From the NCBI GenBank assembly GCA_018241025.1, contig JAFEEQ010000012.1, positions 1 to 64,000 of the forward strand: a DNA stretch of 64,000 nucleotides. The letters are read 5' to 3'. The notes beneath the pieces are model-generated. The model worked only from the letters and a program-made list of their open reading frames with translations. It was not told the origin of the DNA and ran no database searches. Both the position numbers and the translations under genes were made by a program. Source of the stretch: Pseudomonadota bacterium (GTDB lineage Bacteria; Pseudomonadota; Alphaproteobacteria; Micropepsales; Micropepsaceae). Shown piece by piece: positions 28,170-38,813 of this stretch (within the stretch, counting starts at the first letter, position 1; each line of letters begins with the position of its first letter).

Positions 28170-28918
28170 GCCGCACCTGCCGAAACATGGTCGGCCGACT
28201 TGCCGGTTGCGGCGAGATAGGCGCGTTCGAGACCGCCGGGCTCGGTGAAGAACTCCTCCTTCGGCCCGTTGCGGATGATCCGCCCGCCCGCGACGATCGC
28301 GATGTTGCGGCAGAGCCGCTCGATTTCTTCGAGATAATGCGAGGTCAGGAGGATCGTCTTGCCGTCGCGGTTGAGTTCCTGGAGATAACCCCAGAGCTGC
28401 ATGCGCAACTCGACATCCACACCGGCGGTCGGCTCGTCAAGGATCAGCAGCTTGGGATCATGCACCATGGCACGGGCGAGGATCACGCGGCGCTTGAGGC
28501 CGCCCGAGAGCTCGCGGAACGGCTTGTTCGCATGCGGCACGAGATCGAAGCGCTCGATCAGCATTTCGGTGCGCGCCTTGCGCAACGCCTTGGGCATGCC
28601 GAAATAGCCGCCCATCCAGTCGACGATGTTGCGCGCCGTTGCGAAGGGATCGACGTTGAATTCCTGCGGGCTTAACCCCACCAGCTTGCGCGCCTCGCGG
28701 TAATTCGCGACCGCATCGACGCCGAACACCTTGATCGTCCCCGAACTGGGGTTCGAGATGCCGGTGATGCAGTGGATCGTCGTCGACTTGCCGGCGCCGT
28801 TGGGGCCAAGGAAGCCGAAGAAGTCTCCGGGCTGGATGGTGAGCGACACGTCTTCCACGGCGACGGTGCCGCCGCGATAGACCTTGCGGAGATGGGAGAT
28901 ATCGAGTGCGGGAGTCAT
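28166..28918 (-). CDS. ABC transporter ATP-binding protein (ABC-2 system)
   Basis: A 250-residue ATPase. Walker A is GPNGAGKST, the signature is LSGGLKRRV, Walker B is LLILDEPTAGVD and the switch His lies in LLTSHYLEEIE. It is YadG-like and energises the adjoining permease; the ATG of the permease overlaps its stop. Together they form a two-component exporter of unknown cargo. Confidence 0.94.
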   Translation of the reverse strand: MTPALDISHLRKVYRGGTVAVEDVSLTIQPGDFFGFLGPNGAGKSTTIHCITGISNPSSGTIKVFGVDAVANYREARKLVGLSPQEFNVDPFATARNIVDWMGGYFGMPKALRKARTEMLIERFDLVPHANKPFRELSGGLKRRVILARAMVHDPKLLILDEPTAGVDVELRMQLWGYLQELNRDGKTILLTSHYLEEIERLCRNIAIVAGGRIIRNGPKEEFFTEPGGLERAYLAATGKSADHVSAGAA

Positions 28919-28999
28919 GAGGTAGTGGGACTATACAGCCCCGGCGCCGCTTGTCACTTGCCATGTCGGCATGAGGGATATCGCATCCGTGGCCTTGAT

Positions 29000-29533
29000 T
29001 TAGCGCCTGTCGCGCACAATGGGCGCACCCCAGCTGTGCGCCGGCGGCGGCTGCGCCGCCTTGCCGCCGGGCACCACCGGCCGTTCGCCGAAACTGCCGC
29101 TGCTCAGCAGCCGGTCGTACATCACGATGGCGCCGGCCATGCCGACATTGATCGAGAACTTCATCGGGATCTTCACCACGAACTCGCAGCGTTCCAGCAT
29201 CGCGGGCGACAGCGAATGCCGCTCGGCCCCGAAGACATAGGCGGCGCGCTGGGGATGACGGAAGCGCGGCAGCTCGACTGCGTCTTCGGTGATCTCAACC
29301 CCGACCAGCCGGCAGCCGACCGGCAGGCGGAAATCCCCGACCGAGTTGTAGGTATAGAGCGGCAGCGCCCCCTGGGTCGCCGAGGTGTCGGCGTTGCGGG
29401 CATCGGAGAGCTTGAGCTGCGGTGCGACCGAAAAGAAGAAGCTCGCCCCGAAGGCATTGGCGATGCGCATCAGGTTGCCGAGATTCATCGGCTTGGAAAT
29501 GCCGTCGACGCCTACTGCAAAATAGCCGCGCAT
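29000..29533 (-). CDS. SpoU/TrmH-family RNA methyltransferase
   Basis: A 177-residue SPOUT enzyme that 2'-O-methylates RNA. Motif 1 is NLGNLMRIANAF, motif 2 is FGAERHSLS and motif 3 is IPMKFSINVGMAGAIVMYD; the three form the knotted SAM site. It has no N-terminal RNA-binding extension, like TrmL-sized proteins, so tRNA is a plausible but unproven target. The ATG at 29533 has GGAGG five bases upstream. The C-terminal 30 residues are low-complexity. Confidence 0.9.
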   Translation of the reverse strand: MRGYFAVGVDGISKPMNLGNLMRIANAFGASFFFSVAPQLKLSDARNADTSATQGALPLYTYNSVGDFRLPVGCRLVGVEITEDAVELPRFRHPQRAAYVFGAERHSLSPAMLERCEFVVKIPMKFSINVGMAGAIVMYDRLLSSGSFGERPVVPGGKAAQPPPAHSWGAPIVRDRR

Positions 29534-29562
29534 GCCGCCTCCCTCTCGATTCGCAAAATACC

Positions 29563-29653
29563 CCGTCATCCCCGGGCTTGTCCCGGGGATCCAAGATCTC
29601 CTTGGCGCATCGGTGATCATGGATGGCCGGGACAAGCCCGGCCATGACGACGG
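29563..29653. repeat. REP-like paired palindrome
   Basis: Two GC-rich palindromes, CCCCGGGCTTGTCCCGGGG (about 29570-29588) and GGCCGGGACAAGCCCGGCC (about 29625-29643), are roughly reverse complements of each other, with outer CCGTCAT and ATGACG ends. The whole can fold as one long hairpin or two short ones. This form is a well-known dispersed intergenic element in alphaproteobacteria. It separates two divergent genes. Confidence 0.75.
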
Positions 29654-29679
29654 AAGAAAGAAGGACTATAGACCGCTCC

Positions 29680-30681
29680 ATGACCAACCCCGTCCTTGTC
29701 GAGCTCACCCGTGGCGACCTCGTGGAGAGCATGCATCGTGGCTCGATCGCAGTGGTCGATGCCAAGGGGCATATCCGCCTCGCCCTGGGTGACGTGACCT
29801 CGCCGGTCTATTCGCGCTCCTCGCTCAAGCCGATGCAAGCCATGGTGCTGGCCGAGTCGGGCGCTGCCGACGCCTATGGCCTCGGCAACGAGGAGATCGC
29901 GCTGGCCTGCGCCTCCCATTCCGGCGAACCGATGCACACGGACCGGGTCGCCGCCTGGCTCGAACGGATCGGCTGCACGGAGGGCGACCTCGCCTGCGGC
30001 GCCCACGCCTCGCGTTTCGAACCCGTCGCCGAAGCGATGATCCGCGAAGGCCGCAAGCCGACGCGGATCTTCAACAACTGTTCAGGCAAGCACACCGGCT
30101 TCCTGACCGTGGCGCGCCATTGGGATATCGCGACCGAGGGCTATGAACGCGCCGATCATCCGGTACAGCGCGCCGTCGCCAAGATCGTCGGCGAACTCGC
30201 CGATACGGCCGACCTGCCCTATGGCATCGACGGATGCGCCGCGCCGAACTTCGCGACCTCTCTCACCGCCTTCGCCCGCGCCGCGGCGCGCATGGCCGAC
30301 CCTTCCGCGCTGGACGCGAACCGCGCCGCCGCCGCACGCCGCATCCTCGGCGCGATGATCGCGTATCCGGAACTGATGTCCGGCACCGGCCGGGCCTGCG
30401 CGACCTTCATCCATGCCGCGAACGGGCAGGCAGCAGTGAAAACCGGCGCCGAAGGTTTCTTCGGCGGCTGGATTCCCGGCATGGGCCTCGGCATCGCGCT
30501 CAAGATCGGCGACGGCGCGAGTCGCGCCTCCGAAACCGTGATGGCCGCGATCCTCGACAAGCTCGGCCTGCTGGGCGAAGGCGCGCGCAGTCTCTTGCGC
30601 GGGCCGGTGCTCAACACACGCGGCGCGGCCGTCGGCGAACGCCGGCCGGCCGCTGCGCTGGCCGCGCTTCAGCTGGGATAG
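29680..30681 (+). CDS. L-asparaginase, Rhizobium etli AnsA type
   Basis: A 333-residue asparaginase II family protein (PF06089), unrelated to the E. coli enzymes. Features are VYSRSSLKPMQAM (candidate nucleophile region), ACASHSGEP, NNCSGKHTGFL, GIDGCAAPNFA and the AMIAYPELMSGTGR segment. It hydrolyses asparagine to aspartate and ammonia, probably in the cytoplasm as no signal peptide is seen. The ATG at 29680 follows a GAAGG about 14 bases upstream, a loose spacing. Confidence 0.9.
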   Translation: MTNPVLVELTRGDLVESMHRGSIAVVDAKGHIRLALGDVTSPVYSRSSLKPMQAMVLAESGAADAYGLGNEEIALACASHSGEPMHTDRVAAWLERIGCTEGDLACGAHASRFEPVAEAMIREGRKPTRIFNNCSGKHTGFLTVARHWDIATEGYERADHPVQRAVAKIVGELADTADLPYGIDGCAAPNFATSLTAFARAAARMADPSALDANRAAAARRILGAMIAYPELMSGTGRACATFIHAANGQAAVKTGAEGFFGGWIPGMGLGIALKIGDGASRASETVMAAILDKLGLLGEGARSLLRGPVLNTRGAAVGERRPAAALAALQLG

Positions 30682-30707
30682 TCTCCGTCAGCGCATGACG
30701 GCGCGAT

Positions 30708-31094
30708 CTATTCGTGATGATCCCCGTCATGATGATCGCCATCATGATGCTCATCTGCCTTCGCCGGCGGGGTATAGGGCTCGACCGAGCGGATCAGACA
30801 ACTTCCACGCATGCCGCCGTCATGGGTGACGACCTGGTCGCCCACATCGACGCAGCTGATGCCCATCGCACCCGGCGCCTTGATCACGAGCTGTTCGGTG
30901 TATTTGAACCCACTGCAGGTTCCGACCAGCGTCAGGAGCGCCTTCTTGTGGCTGATATCCTCGATGACGATGTGCTTGTCGTCGATCGCGGTCCAGTTCC
31001 GGATGTTGTCGTGGCTGATGCACACGCCCGGCCGCGCGAAGGCGGGGGATGCCGTAATGGCAAGAACGGCAGAGAGCAGAATTAGTTTCCTCAT
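30708..31094 (-). CDS. Exported DUF6491-like protein with His-rich tail
   Basis: A 128-residue protein with a signal peptide (RKLILLSAVLAITASPAFA, cleaved near residue 20). The mature part has CISHDNIRNWTAIDDKHIVI and TLVGTCSGFKYTEQL, a pattern resembling DUF6491 proteins. The C-terminus is a His/Asp repeat (HHDGDHHDGDHHE) likely to bind divalent metal. Function is unknown. The ATG at 31094 was preferred because it exposes the signal peptide. Confidence 0.75.
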   Translation of the reverse strand: MRKLILLSAVLAITASPAFARPGVCISHDNIRNWTAIDDKHIVIEDISHKKALLTLVGTCSGFKYTEQLVIKAPGAMGISCVDVGDQVVTHDGGMRGSCLIRSVEPYTPPAKADEHHDGDHHDGDHHE

Positions 31095-31243
31095 TGGCTT
31101 GAAATCCCGGTTGGTGTCGTGCCTCTCCAACTCCAGTATACGCGAAGGCCGCAGGTTCCGCTCCGCCCTTTGCGCCATCCTTGCCATCGCTTAATGTTCC
31201 CGCCCATGAAATCCATACAACGTACGCCATTGGGAGAATCGCC

Positions 31244-32242
31244 ATGAAAGCCATGCTGGTCACGCATTACGGCCCGCCCGAGGAGATGGAGCTGCGCGAG
31301 CTGCCCTCGCCCAAGCCGGGCGCCAACCAGGTCCTGATCGACGTCAAGGCCTGCGGCGTGAACTTCCCCGACGTGCTGATGCTGGCCGACAAGTATCAGT
31401 TCAAGCCCGCCCTGCCCTTCCCCGTCGGTGGCGAAGTCGCCGGCATCGTCCGCGAGCTGGGCGAGGGCGTTTCCAATGTGAAGGTCGGCGACCGCGTCGC
31501 GGTGTCGATCGGCAATGGCGGGTTCGCCGAGCAGGTGCTGGCCGACTCGCGCCGCATCATTCCGGTGCCCGCGAATGTGAGCTTCGAAGTCGCGAGCGCC
31601 TTCATTGTCACCTACGGCACCTCCTATCACGCCCTCAAGGACCGGGCGCGGCTGAAGGCGGGCGAGACGCTGGTGGTGCTGGGCGCCGCGGGCGGCGTCG
31701 GTCTTTCGGCCGTCGAACTCGGCGTTGCGATGGGTGCCAAGGTGATCGCCGGCGCCTCGAGCCAGGAGAAGGTCGATCTCGCCATCAAGCACGGCGCGGC
31801 CGACGGCTTCGTCTATCCGCGACTGCCGCTCTCGCGCGACCAGCAGAAGGCGCTCTCCGACACCATCAAGGCCAAGACCGACGGCAAGGGCGCCGATGTG
31901 CTCTACGATCCGGTCGGCGACCAGTATGCCGAGCCGGCGCTGCGCGCGATGAACTGGGAAGGCCGTTATCTCGTGATCGGCTTCGCCGCCGGCGAGATTC
32001 CGAAGATCCCGCTGAACCTGACGCTGCTCAAGGGCTGCGATGTCCAGGGTGTGTTCTGGGGCGCATTCACGGGTCGCAATCCCAAGGCCGCCAATGAGGA
32101 TCTGCGTGCTATCATGGGCATGATCTCCGAAGGCAAGTTGAAGCCCGACGTCTCGGCAACCTTTTCGCTCGCGGACTCGGCCAAGGCCGTGCGCTTGCTC
32201 CAGGACCGCAAGGCGATGGGCAAGGTCGTGGTGACGATGTGA
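31244..32242 (+). CDS. Zinc-independent MDR: NADPH:quinone oxidoreductase-like protein
   Basis: A 332-residue medium-chain dehydrogenase/reductase. The N-terminal GroES-like part has ACGVNFPDVLMLADKYQ and the cofactor domain has LVVLGAAGGVGLSAVELG. Zinc-ligand cysteines of alcohol dehydrogenases are absent, so a quinone or enoyl reductase reaction is likely. The ATG at 31244 is preceded by GGGAG at seven bases. It is divergent from the exported His-rich protein gene. Confidence 0.92.
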   Translation: MKAMLVTHYGPPEEMELRELPSPKPGANQVLIDVKACGVNFPDVLMLADKYQFKPALPFPVGGEVAGIVRELGEGVSNVKVGDRVAVSIGNGGFAEQVLADSRRIIPVPANVSFEVASAFIVTYGTSYHALKDRARLKAGETLVVLGAAGGVGLSAVELGVAMGAKVIAGASSQEKVDLAIKHGAADGFVYPRLPLSRDQQKALSDTIKAKTDGKGADVLYDPVGDQYAEPALRAMNWEGRYLVIGFAAGEIPKIPLNLTLLKGCDVQGVFWGAFTGRNPKAANEDLRAIMGMISEGKLKPDVSATFSLADSAKAVRLLQDRKAMGKVVVTM

Positions 32243-32248
32243 GGCTCA

Positions 32249-32275
32249 GTGGCCTCCTCCAACCGGGGAGGCCAC
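32249..32275. terminator. Bidirectional hairpin between convergent genes
   Basis: Perfect 9-base arms GTGGCCTCC (32249-32257) and GGAGGCCAC (32267-32275) lie in the 35-base gap between the quinone-oxidoreductase-like and Nramp-like genes, both ending here. There is no T-run on either side, so termination strength is uncertain. Confidence 0.55.
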
Positions 32276-32277
32276 GC

Positions 32278-33531
32278 TCACAGACACGACCAGCCGAGCA
32301 ATAGCACGGCCACCGCCATCAAGAGCGTCGCCAGCCAGCCCAGCGCTTTCAGCCAGCGCGGCAGCACGGGCCCGTTAGGTCCCGACACAAGCACCATCAT
32401 GGCGAGCATGATCGGCACGGCGGCCACGCCGTTCAGCACCGCCGTCCAGAAGAGCATGGTGAAGGGTGGAATGTCGGTCAGCGTCAGCGCCGCACCGGCC
32501 AGGGTCGACGCACTGATGATCGCATAGAAGCCTATCGCCCGGCTCACCGGCAGTTCGAGACTGCCGCGGATCTGGAACGCCTCGGCGACGGCATAGGCGC
32601 CCGAGCCCGCCAGCACCGGCACGGCGAGAAGGCCGGTGCCGATGATCCCCGCCGCGAACAGCCCGAAGGCCAGCGGCCCGGCAATGGGGCGCAGCGCTTC
32701 GGCCGCCTGTTCCGCGGTCGCGATCTCGGTCACGCCATGCGCATGCAGTGTCGCCGCCGTGGTGACGATGATGAAGAAGGCCACCACATTGGACACGGCC
32801 ATGCCGAAGACGGTGTCGAATGCGATGTGCCGGAACGCTCCTGCGGTGAGCCGCGGCAGAATTTTCCGCGCGCGGTAGCTGAGATGGGATTCTTCGGCCT
32901 CCTGCGAGGCCTGCCAGAAGAAGAGATAGGGGCTGATCGTCGTGCCGAACACCGCCACGACAGTGAGCAGCAAATTCGTGTTGAACGGCACCGACGGCCA
33001 CAACGTCGAGAGCGCGACCTCTCCCCAGGGCACATGAATGCTGAAGGCCGCCGCGACATAGACGAACAGCACGAGCGTCAGATATTTGAGATAGCCGGCA
33101 TAACGATGATACGGCACGAGGACTTCGGCCACGACGCAAATCAGGCCGAAGCCGATGGCATAGCCGATCGCGGGACCGCCGGCGATCAGCTTCAATCCGC
33201 CGCCCATGGCCGCCAGATCGGCCGCGATGTTGATCGTGTTGGCGACCACGAGCAGCGCAATGATCACCAGGAGAACCGGCCGGGGAAGATGTCGCGCGAT
33301 ATTGCGCGTCAGGCCCCTGTGCGTCTGCCAGCCGATACTGGCGCTGATGATCTGAATCGCCGCCATGAAGGGCAGCGTCAGGAGCATCGTCCAGGTCAGG
33401 CCATAGCCGAACTGCGCCCCGGCCTGGGAATAGGTCGCGATGCCCGAAGGATCGTCGTCCGCCGCACCGGTGATGAGACCGGGACCGAGAACGCGCCAGA
33501 TCCCGTGCCGCTTCGGCCCGTCTTCCGCCAC
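32278..33531 (-). CDS. Nramp-family divalent metal transporter, divergent type
   Basis: A 417-residue protein with about eleven membrane helices and overall Nramp (SLC11) organisation. In helix 1 the classical DPGN metal motif reads DPSG (ADDDPSGIATYSQ), and in helix 6 the usual MPH reads SPY (GTTISPYLFFWQASQE), so the metal-selecting Met is absent. This places it among Nramp-related transporters that may prefer other ions, possibly magnesium. The start is a GTG with GGGAG about nine bases upstream. An operator-like palindrome lies 30 bases upstream. Confidence 0.9.
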   Translation of the reverse strand: MAEDGPKRHGIWRVLGPGLITGAADDDPSGIATYSQAGAQFGYGLTWTMLLTLPFMAAIQIISASIGWQTHRGLTRNIARHLPRPVLLVIIALLVVANTINIAADLAAMGGGLKLIAGGPAIGYAIGFGLICVVAEVLVPYHRYAGYLKYLTLVLFVYVAAAFSIHVPWGEVALSTLWPSVPFNTNLLLTVVAVFGTTISPYLFFWQASQEAEESHLSYRARKILPRLTAGAFRHIAFDTVFGMAVSNVVAFFIIVTTAATLHAHGVTEIATAEQAAEALRPIAGPLAFGLFAAGIIGTGLLAVPVLAGSGAYAVAEAFQIRGSLELPVSRAIGFYAIISASTLAGAALTLTDIPPFTMLFWTAVLNGVAAVPIMLAMMVLVSGPNGPVLPRWLKALGWLATLLMAVAVLLLGWSCL

Positions 33532-33560
33532 CGGTCGCTCCCGAACTTGTGCCCGGCGGA

Positions 33561-33577
33561 TTTAGTACCTAACTAAA
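33561..33577. promoter_or_regulatory. Operator-like palindrome upstream of the Nramp-like gene
   Basis: TTTAGT (33561-33566) and ACTAAA (33572-33577) are exact inverted arms around ACCTA, in the 70-base divergent spacer between the Nramp-like gene and the GlsB-like gene. It may be a metal- or stress-regulator site; no specific regulator is identifiable from the sequence. Confidence 0.45.
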
Positions 33578-33601
33578 GCGGGCGTGAAAACGGGGTGCGC
33601 G

Positions 33602-33862
33602 ATGTCGATCTTAGGTTGGCTGTTCTTCGGCGCCATCACAGGCTGGCTCGCCAGCCTGATCGTGAACAACCGCGGCGAGGGCTGCATTGTGAACATCGCC
33701 CTCGGCCTTGTCGGCTCGCTGGTCGGCGGGCTGATCTTCCGCGCGATCTCCGATTTCGACGTCTTCGGCTTTAACTTCACCTCGATGATCGTCTCGATCC
33801 TCGGCGCGGTGATCGTGCTGTTCCTGTGGCACGCCGTGACGGGACGGCGGACGCTGCGGTGA
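33602..33862 (+). CDS. GlsB/YeaQ/YmgE-family membrane protein
   Basis: An 86-residue protein with three membrane spans of the transglycosylase-associated (GlsB/YeaQ) family: LGWLFFGAITGWLASLI, CIVNIALGLVGSLVGGLIF and a final IVSILGAVIVLFLW. These small proteins are linked with stress responses but lack enzyme activity of their own. The ATG at 33602 is preferred to a GTG at 33584. Confidence 0.88.
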   Translation: MSILGWLFFGAITGWLASLIVNNRGEGCIVNIALGLVGSLVGGLIFRAISDFDVFGFNFTSMIVSILGAVIVLFLWHAVTGRRTLR

Positions 33863-34005
33863 CTTCGAGTCTGGTCGCGAAGACTGCGGCACGAACGACC
33901 CATGCAGACGTCCGGAGATCGCCGCGATAGCGCGCGCACGCAACAGTTGCGCTTGGACGTTTGATCCAACAAAGTGCCGCCCATAAGAGGCCGGGGGGCG
34001 CACGC

Positions 34006-35607
34006 GTGTTGAAACGAATTCTGCTCGGATTGGCGTTGACCTGTGTGCTGGCATTGCCGGTTCAGGCTTACGTCATCTACATCCCGTACACGATCAGGGT
34101 GCCCGATCCCGAGATTGGCGACTACAGCAACATCCACACGATCGGCCTGGTCTCGGTCATTGGCGGAAAACTGCGGGTCTTCAAGAGCAAGGGCCTTCTC
34201 GCCAAGGATACCGCCTATCGCGACATTGCCGACTGGAAGATCGACGACCTGGTTCGCGATACCGCGCACGAGACGCTCGGCTCCCGCTTCACGATCGTCG
34301 ACATTCCGACCGACCCCGTATCCGTCGCACGTCAAATCGACCCGGGTCTCTTCGTGGGCAACGAGGCGCCGTTGCGTGCATTCCTGAAGTCGCTCGATCA
34401 TCCCGAAGTCGACGCCTATCTCGTCGTCCGGCCGCGCTACTACGCGTCTTTCCCGGGCACCGATGCCGGCCTTTCGCTCGAGGCTTTCCCGGACACCCGC
34501 GAAAGCTGGCTGTATGCAAATTATGAAATCACACTGGTCGACGCCCACACGCTGAAAGACATCGCGAAATCATTCGCCCGCATGCGTCTGGAGGACGGGA
34601 CGCCGCCGCGTTTCCCGGGCGTTCGTCCGCCACTGACGATCATGCCGGACGACGATCTCTCGCTCGACGATCATGCCGCCCTGACCACGCAGAAATGGAT
34701 GAAATTGCTCGTCCGGCTCAGCATGATCGAGACGCTGCGCGCACTGCAGATCGGCGTCGATCTGCCGCGAGCGGGCGGACGCGAGGTAGTCGCACGGCCG
34801 AACGACAAACTGCCTTTGCCGGCAGGCAGCAATCTCGCCGTCGTGTCAGCACTTGGCGACACACTGTTTCTCGAGCACCACGGTACGATGTTCCGCAACA
34901 GCCAGCGCACCTTCGAGACCGGCGATACCGCGCTCGACACCCGGATCGAGCAGTTGGTCGCCGCAAACCTCGACCAGCGCTTTCACGTGAAGCCGGCACC
35001 GGAGGGCGTCGACAGGTCCAAGATCGTGCTTCACGGCACAAAGGGTGTGTACGACGGCCTGCCTGCTGCACCGGGGATCGATGCCTATATACTGGTGGTC
35101 AAGCGCAACGATCCCGGAAACCTCGGATTCAGCCGCAACGGGCTGGGCTTGATCAATTGGACGCCCCTTGGGTCCGAACGCACGATAGCCGACGCGAATT
35201 TCGAGATCGTCGTGGTCGATGCGCACAGCTTCCGCGAGATCTTTGCGACGGAAGGCGTCGCAAATCCCGACCTGCAGATGGTCATACCTCAGCGCGATAT
35301 CGATAGCGCTCTATACCCCGACAACAATCCGTTGACTCCGTCCGGGCGCGAAGCGCTCCGCGATGCGTTTGCCGGTCTACTATCGGATTCCGTACCCGAA
35401 ACGCTGCTGCGCCTTGGCTTCAGCGGCAAGATGCTCATCACCCCGGGCCTTCCCACCCGTGCGCCGAAGCCGATGGCGCCCGACGAAGAGCCAGGCATGG
35501 ATTCATCGCAGCACGCCAGCGCCCCATCGACAGCTTCGGGATCCGAAAACGACAGCGCGCGCAATGGCCCGCCACCGAAGCCGCAGGTTTCGTCTCCAAC
35601 ACCCTGA
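34006..35607 (+). CDS. Exported protein of unknown function with duplicated domain
   Basis: About 533 residues starting at a GTG with GGGGGG seven bases upstream. A signal peptide or anchor (KRILLGLALTCVLALPVQA) is followed by two related halves. The first (about 45-250) has VSVIGGKLRVF, DAYLVVRPRYY, YEITLVDAHTLKDI and IETLRALQIG. The second (about 275-480) has VSALGDTLFLE, DAYILVVKRND, FEIVVVDAHSFREI and PETLLRLGF. The last 60 residues are Pro/Ser-rich. No known family is recognised. It precedes an exported thioredoxin gene by 39 bases, so the two may act together in the cell envelope. Confidence 0.75.
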   Translation: MLKRILLGLALTCVLALPVQAYVIYIPYTIRVPDPEIGDYSNIHTIGLVSVIGGKLRVFKSKGLLAKDTAYRDIADWKIDDLVRDTAHETLGSRFTIVDIPTDPVSVARQIDPGLFVGNEAPLRAFLKSLDHPEVDAYLVVRPRYYASFPGTDAGLSLEAFPDTRESWLYANYEITLVDAHTLKDIAKSFARMRLEDGTPPRFPGVRPPLTIMPDDDLSLDDHAALTTQKWMKLLVRLSMIETLRALQIGVDLPRAGGREVVARPNDKLPLPAGSNLAVVSALGDTLFLEHHGTMFRNSQRTFETGDTALDTRIEQLVAANLDQRFHVKPAPEGVDRSKIVLHGTKGVYDGLPAAPGIDAYILVVKRNDPGNLGFSRNGLGLINWTPLGSERTIADANFEIVVVDAHSFREIFATEGVANPDLQMVIPQRDIDSALYPDNNPLTPSGREALRDAFAGLLSDSVPETLLRLGFSGKMLITPGLPTRAPKPMAPDEEPGMDSSQHASAPSTASGSENDSARNGPPPKPQVSSPTP

Positions 35608-35646
35608 GCGCGCGATATCTGCCGCGGAAGGAGCCAGGACACGCCA

Positions 35647-36303
35647 GTGACATACGCACTCAATCGCAGGGCGGCGATTGCCGGTATTGGCGCTTTCGCA
35701 GCAGCCGGTTCCGCCAGCGCAACGGATGACGGGTCATCGCCCATCGCCCGTGGCGCGCTGGCCGACAATGCGCTCGCCCGCACCTTCCGACAGCCGGTCT
35801 CCTACGCGCTACCCTATGTCCGGATCCAAACACCGGACGGCGAAGTCGACATCGTCAATCTCATCAAGGGGCGTACGATCCTCTTGTCCGTCTGGGCGGA
35901 GTGGTGCGCGCCCTGCCTTGTCGAGCTTCCCGATCTCGCCCGCCTGCAGTCGGCTTACGGAAACGACAGGTTCGCGATCGTCCCGGTGCTGAGCGCACCG
36001 AAAGTGGAAATGACTCTCAGCGCAACGGCGGAGCTGCTGAACAAGGTGAACGCTGGAATATTCCGGCCTGCTGTCGAGCATGAGTCGGGAGATTTTCTCG
36101 TCAAGAGCGTGGCGCGAAGCGGCGACCATGAAGCATCCTTGCCATGCAATCTCCTGATTGCGCCGAACGGACGTGTCGTCGCGCGCGAAACGGGCCTGCA
36201 GCGCAACGACGCCACCCTAACCGCCGACAGCGCCCAAACCCTCTGGGGCACGCATATTGGCGAAGACTTCGCGAAAGCACTGGCAGCGGGCTTTCTGCAG
36301 TAG
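35647..36303 (+). CDS. Exported TlpA-like thioredoxin-fold protein
   Basis: A 218-residue protein with a twin-arginine-like N-terminus (NRRAAIAGIGAFAAAGSASA) and a TlpA/AhpC-TSA-type domain whose active site is WAEWCAPCLVELPDL (WCxxC). The cis-Pro region is ASLPCNLLIAPNG, which carries an extra Cys. It probably reduces or transfers disulfides outside the cytoplasm. The start is GTG, with AAGGAG thirteen bases upstream, an unusually long spacing. The upstream neighbour is the duplicated exported protein. Confidence 0.85.
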   Translation: MTYALNRRAAIAGIGAFAAAGSASATDDGSSPIARGALADNALARTFRQPVSYALPYVRIQTPDGEVDIVNLIKGRTILLSVWAEWCAPCLVELPDLARLQSAYGNDRFAIVPVLSAPKVEMTLSATAELLNKVNAGIFRPAVEHESGDFLVKSVARSGDHEASLPCNLLIAPNGRVVARETGLQRNDATLTADSAQTLWGTHIGEDFAKALAAGFLQ

Positions 36304-36328
36304 CCCGGAGCGAATCCAGCGTTCCCAT

Positions 36329-38254
<1,926 letters not shown>

Positions 38255-38357
38255 TGATTCAATTATCCGCCGCGCGGCCGGTGGATTCAAGGTCGCGCCT
38301 ATCGCCTTGGCTGGCGAGGTCTGACAATCTGGCCCTATCGGACCCCATGGAACCCGC

Positions 38358-38813
38358 ATGACCACCACCATCCGCCGTGCCACCACCGCCGATGCCCCTT
38401 CCATTGCCGAGGTCTTTATCGCCTCGCGCGCGACCATGACCTACCTGCCCAAGCTCCACACCGCGGAAGACACACGCCAGCATTTCGCCCAGGTCGTTGC
38501 CGGCGAAGAGACATGGGTCGCCGAACGTGACGGCAAGGTTGTCGGCTTCGCGGTGATCGACGGTGGCTGGCTGCATCACCTCTACGTCGTGCCGTCGCGC
38601 TTCAACACCGGAACCGGAAGCAAGCTGTTCGACCAGGCAACCAAGGTTCATCCCCAGGGCTTCCAGTTCTGGGCCTTCCAGCAGAACGCCGGCGCGCGCC
38701 GCTTCTACGAACGCCACGGCTGCGCGCTGATGAAGCTCACCGACGGCGAAGACAACGAAGAAAAGCTGCCGGACGCGCTCTATGTCTGGCCCGCACCTGG
38801 AACAGCGACATGA
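38358..38813 (+). CDS. GNAT-family N-acetyltransferase
   Basis: A 151-residue GNAT enzyme: IRRATTADAPSIAEVF start, HHLYVVPSRFNTGTGSKLFD as acetyl-CoA motif A and FWAFQQNAGARRFYERHGC as the C-terminal motif. The substrate is unknown. Its stop overlaps the start of the small pentad-repeat gene (ATGA at 38810-38813), so the two are coupled. Confidence 0.9.
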   Translation: MTTTIRRATTADAPSIAEVFIASRATMTYLPKLHTAEDTRQHFAQVVAGEETWVAERDGKVVGFAVIDGGWLHHLYVVPSRFNTGTGSKLFDQATKVHPQGFQFWAFQQNAGARRFYERHGCALMKLTDGEDNEEKLPDALYVWPAPGTAT

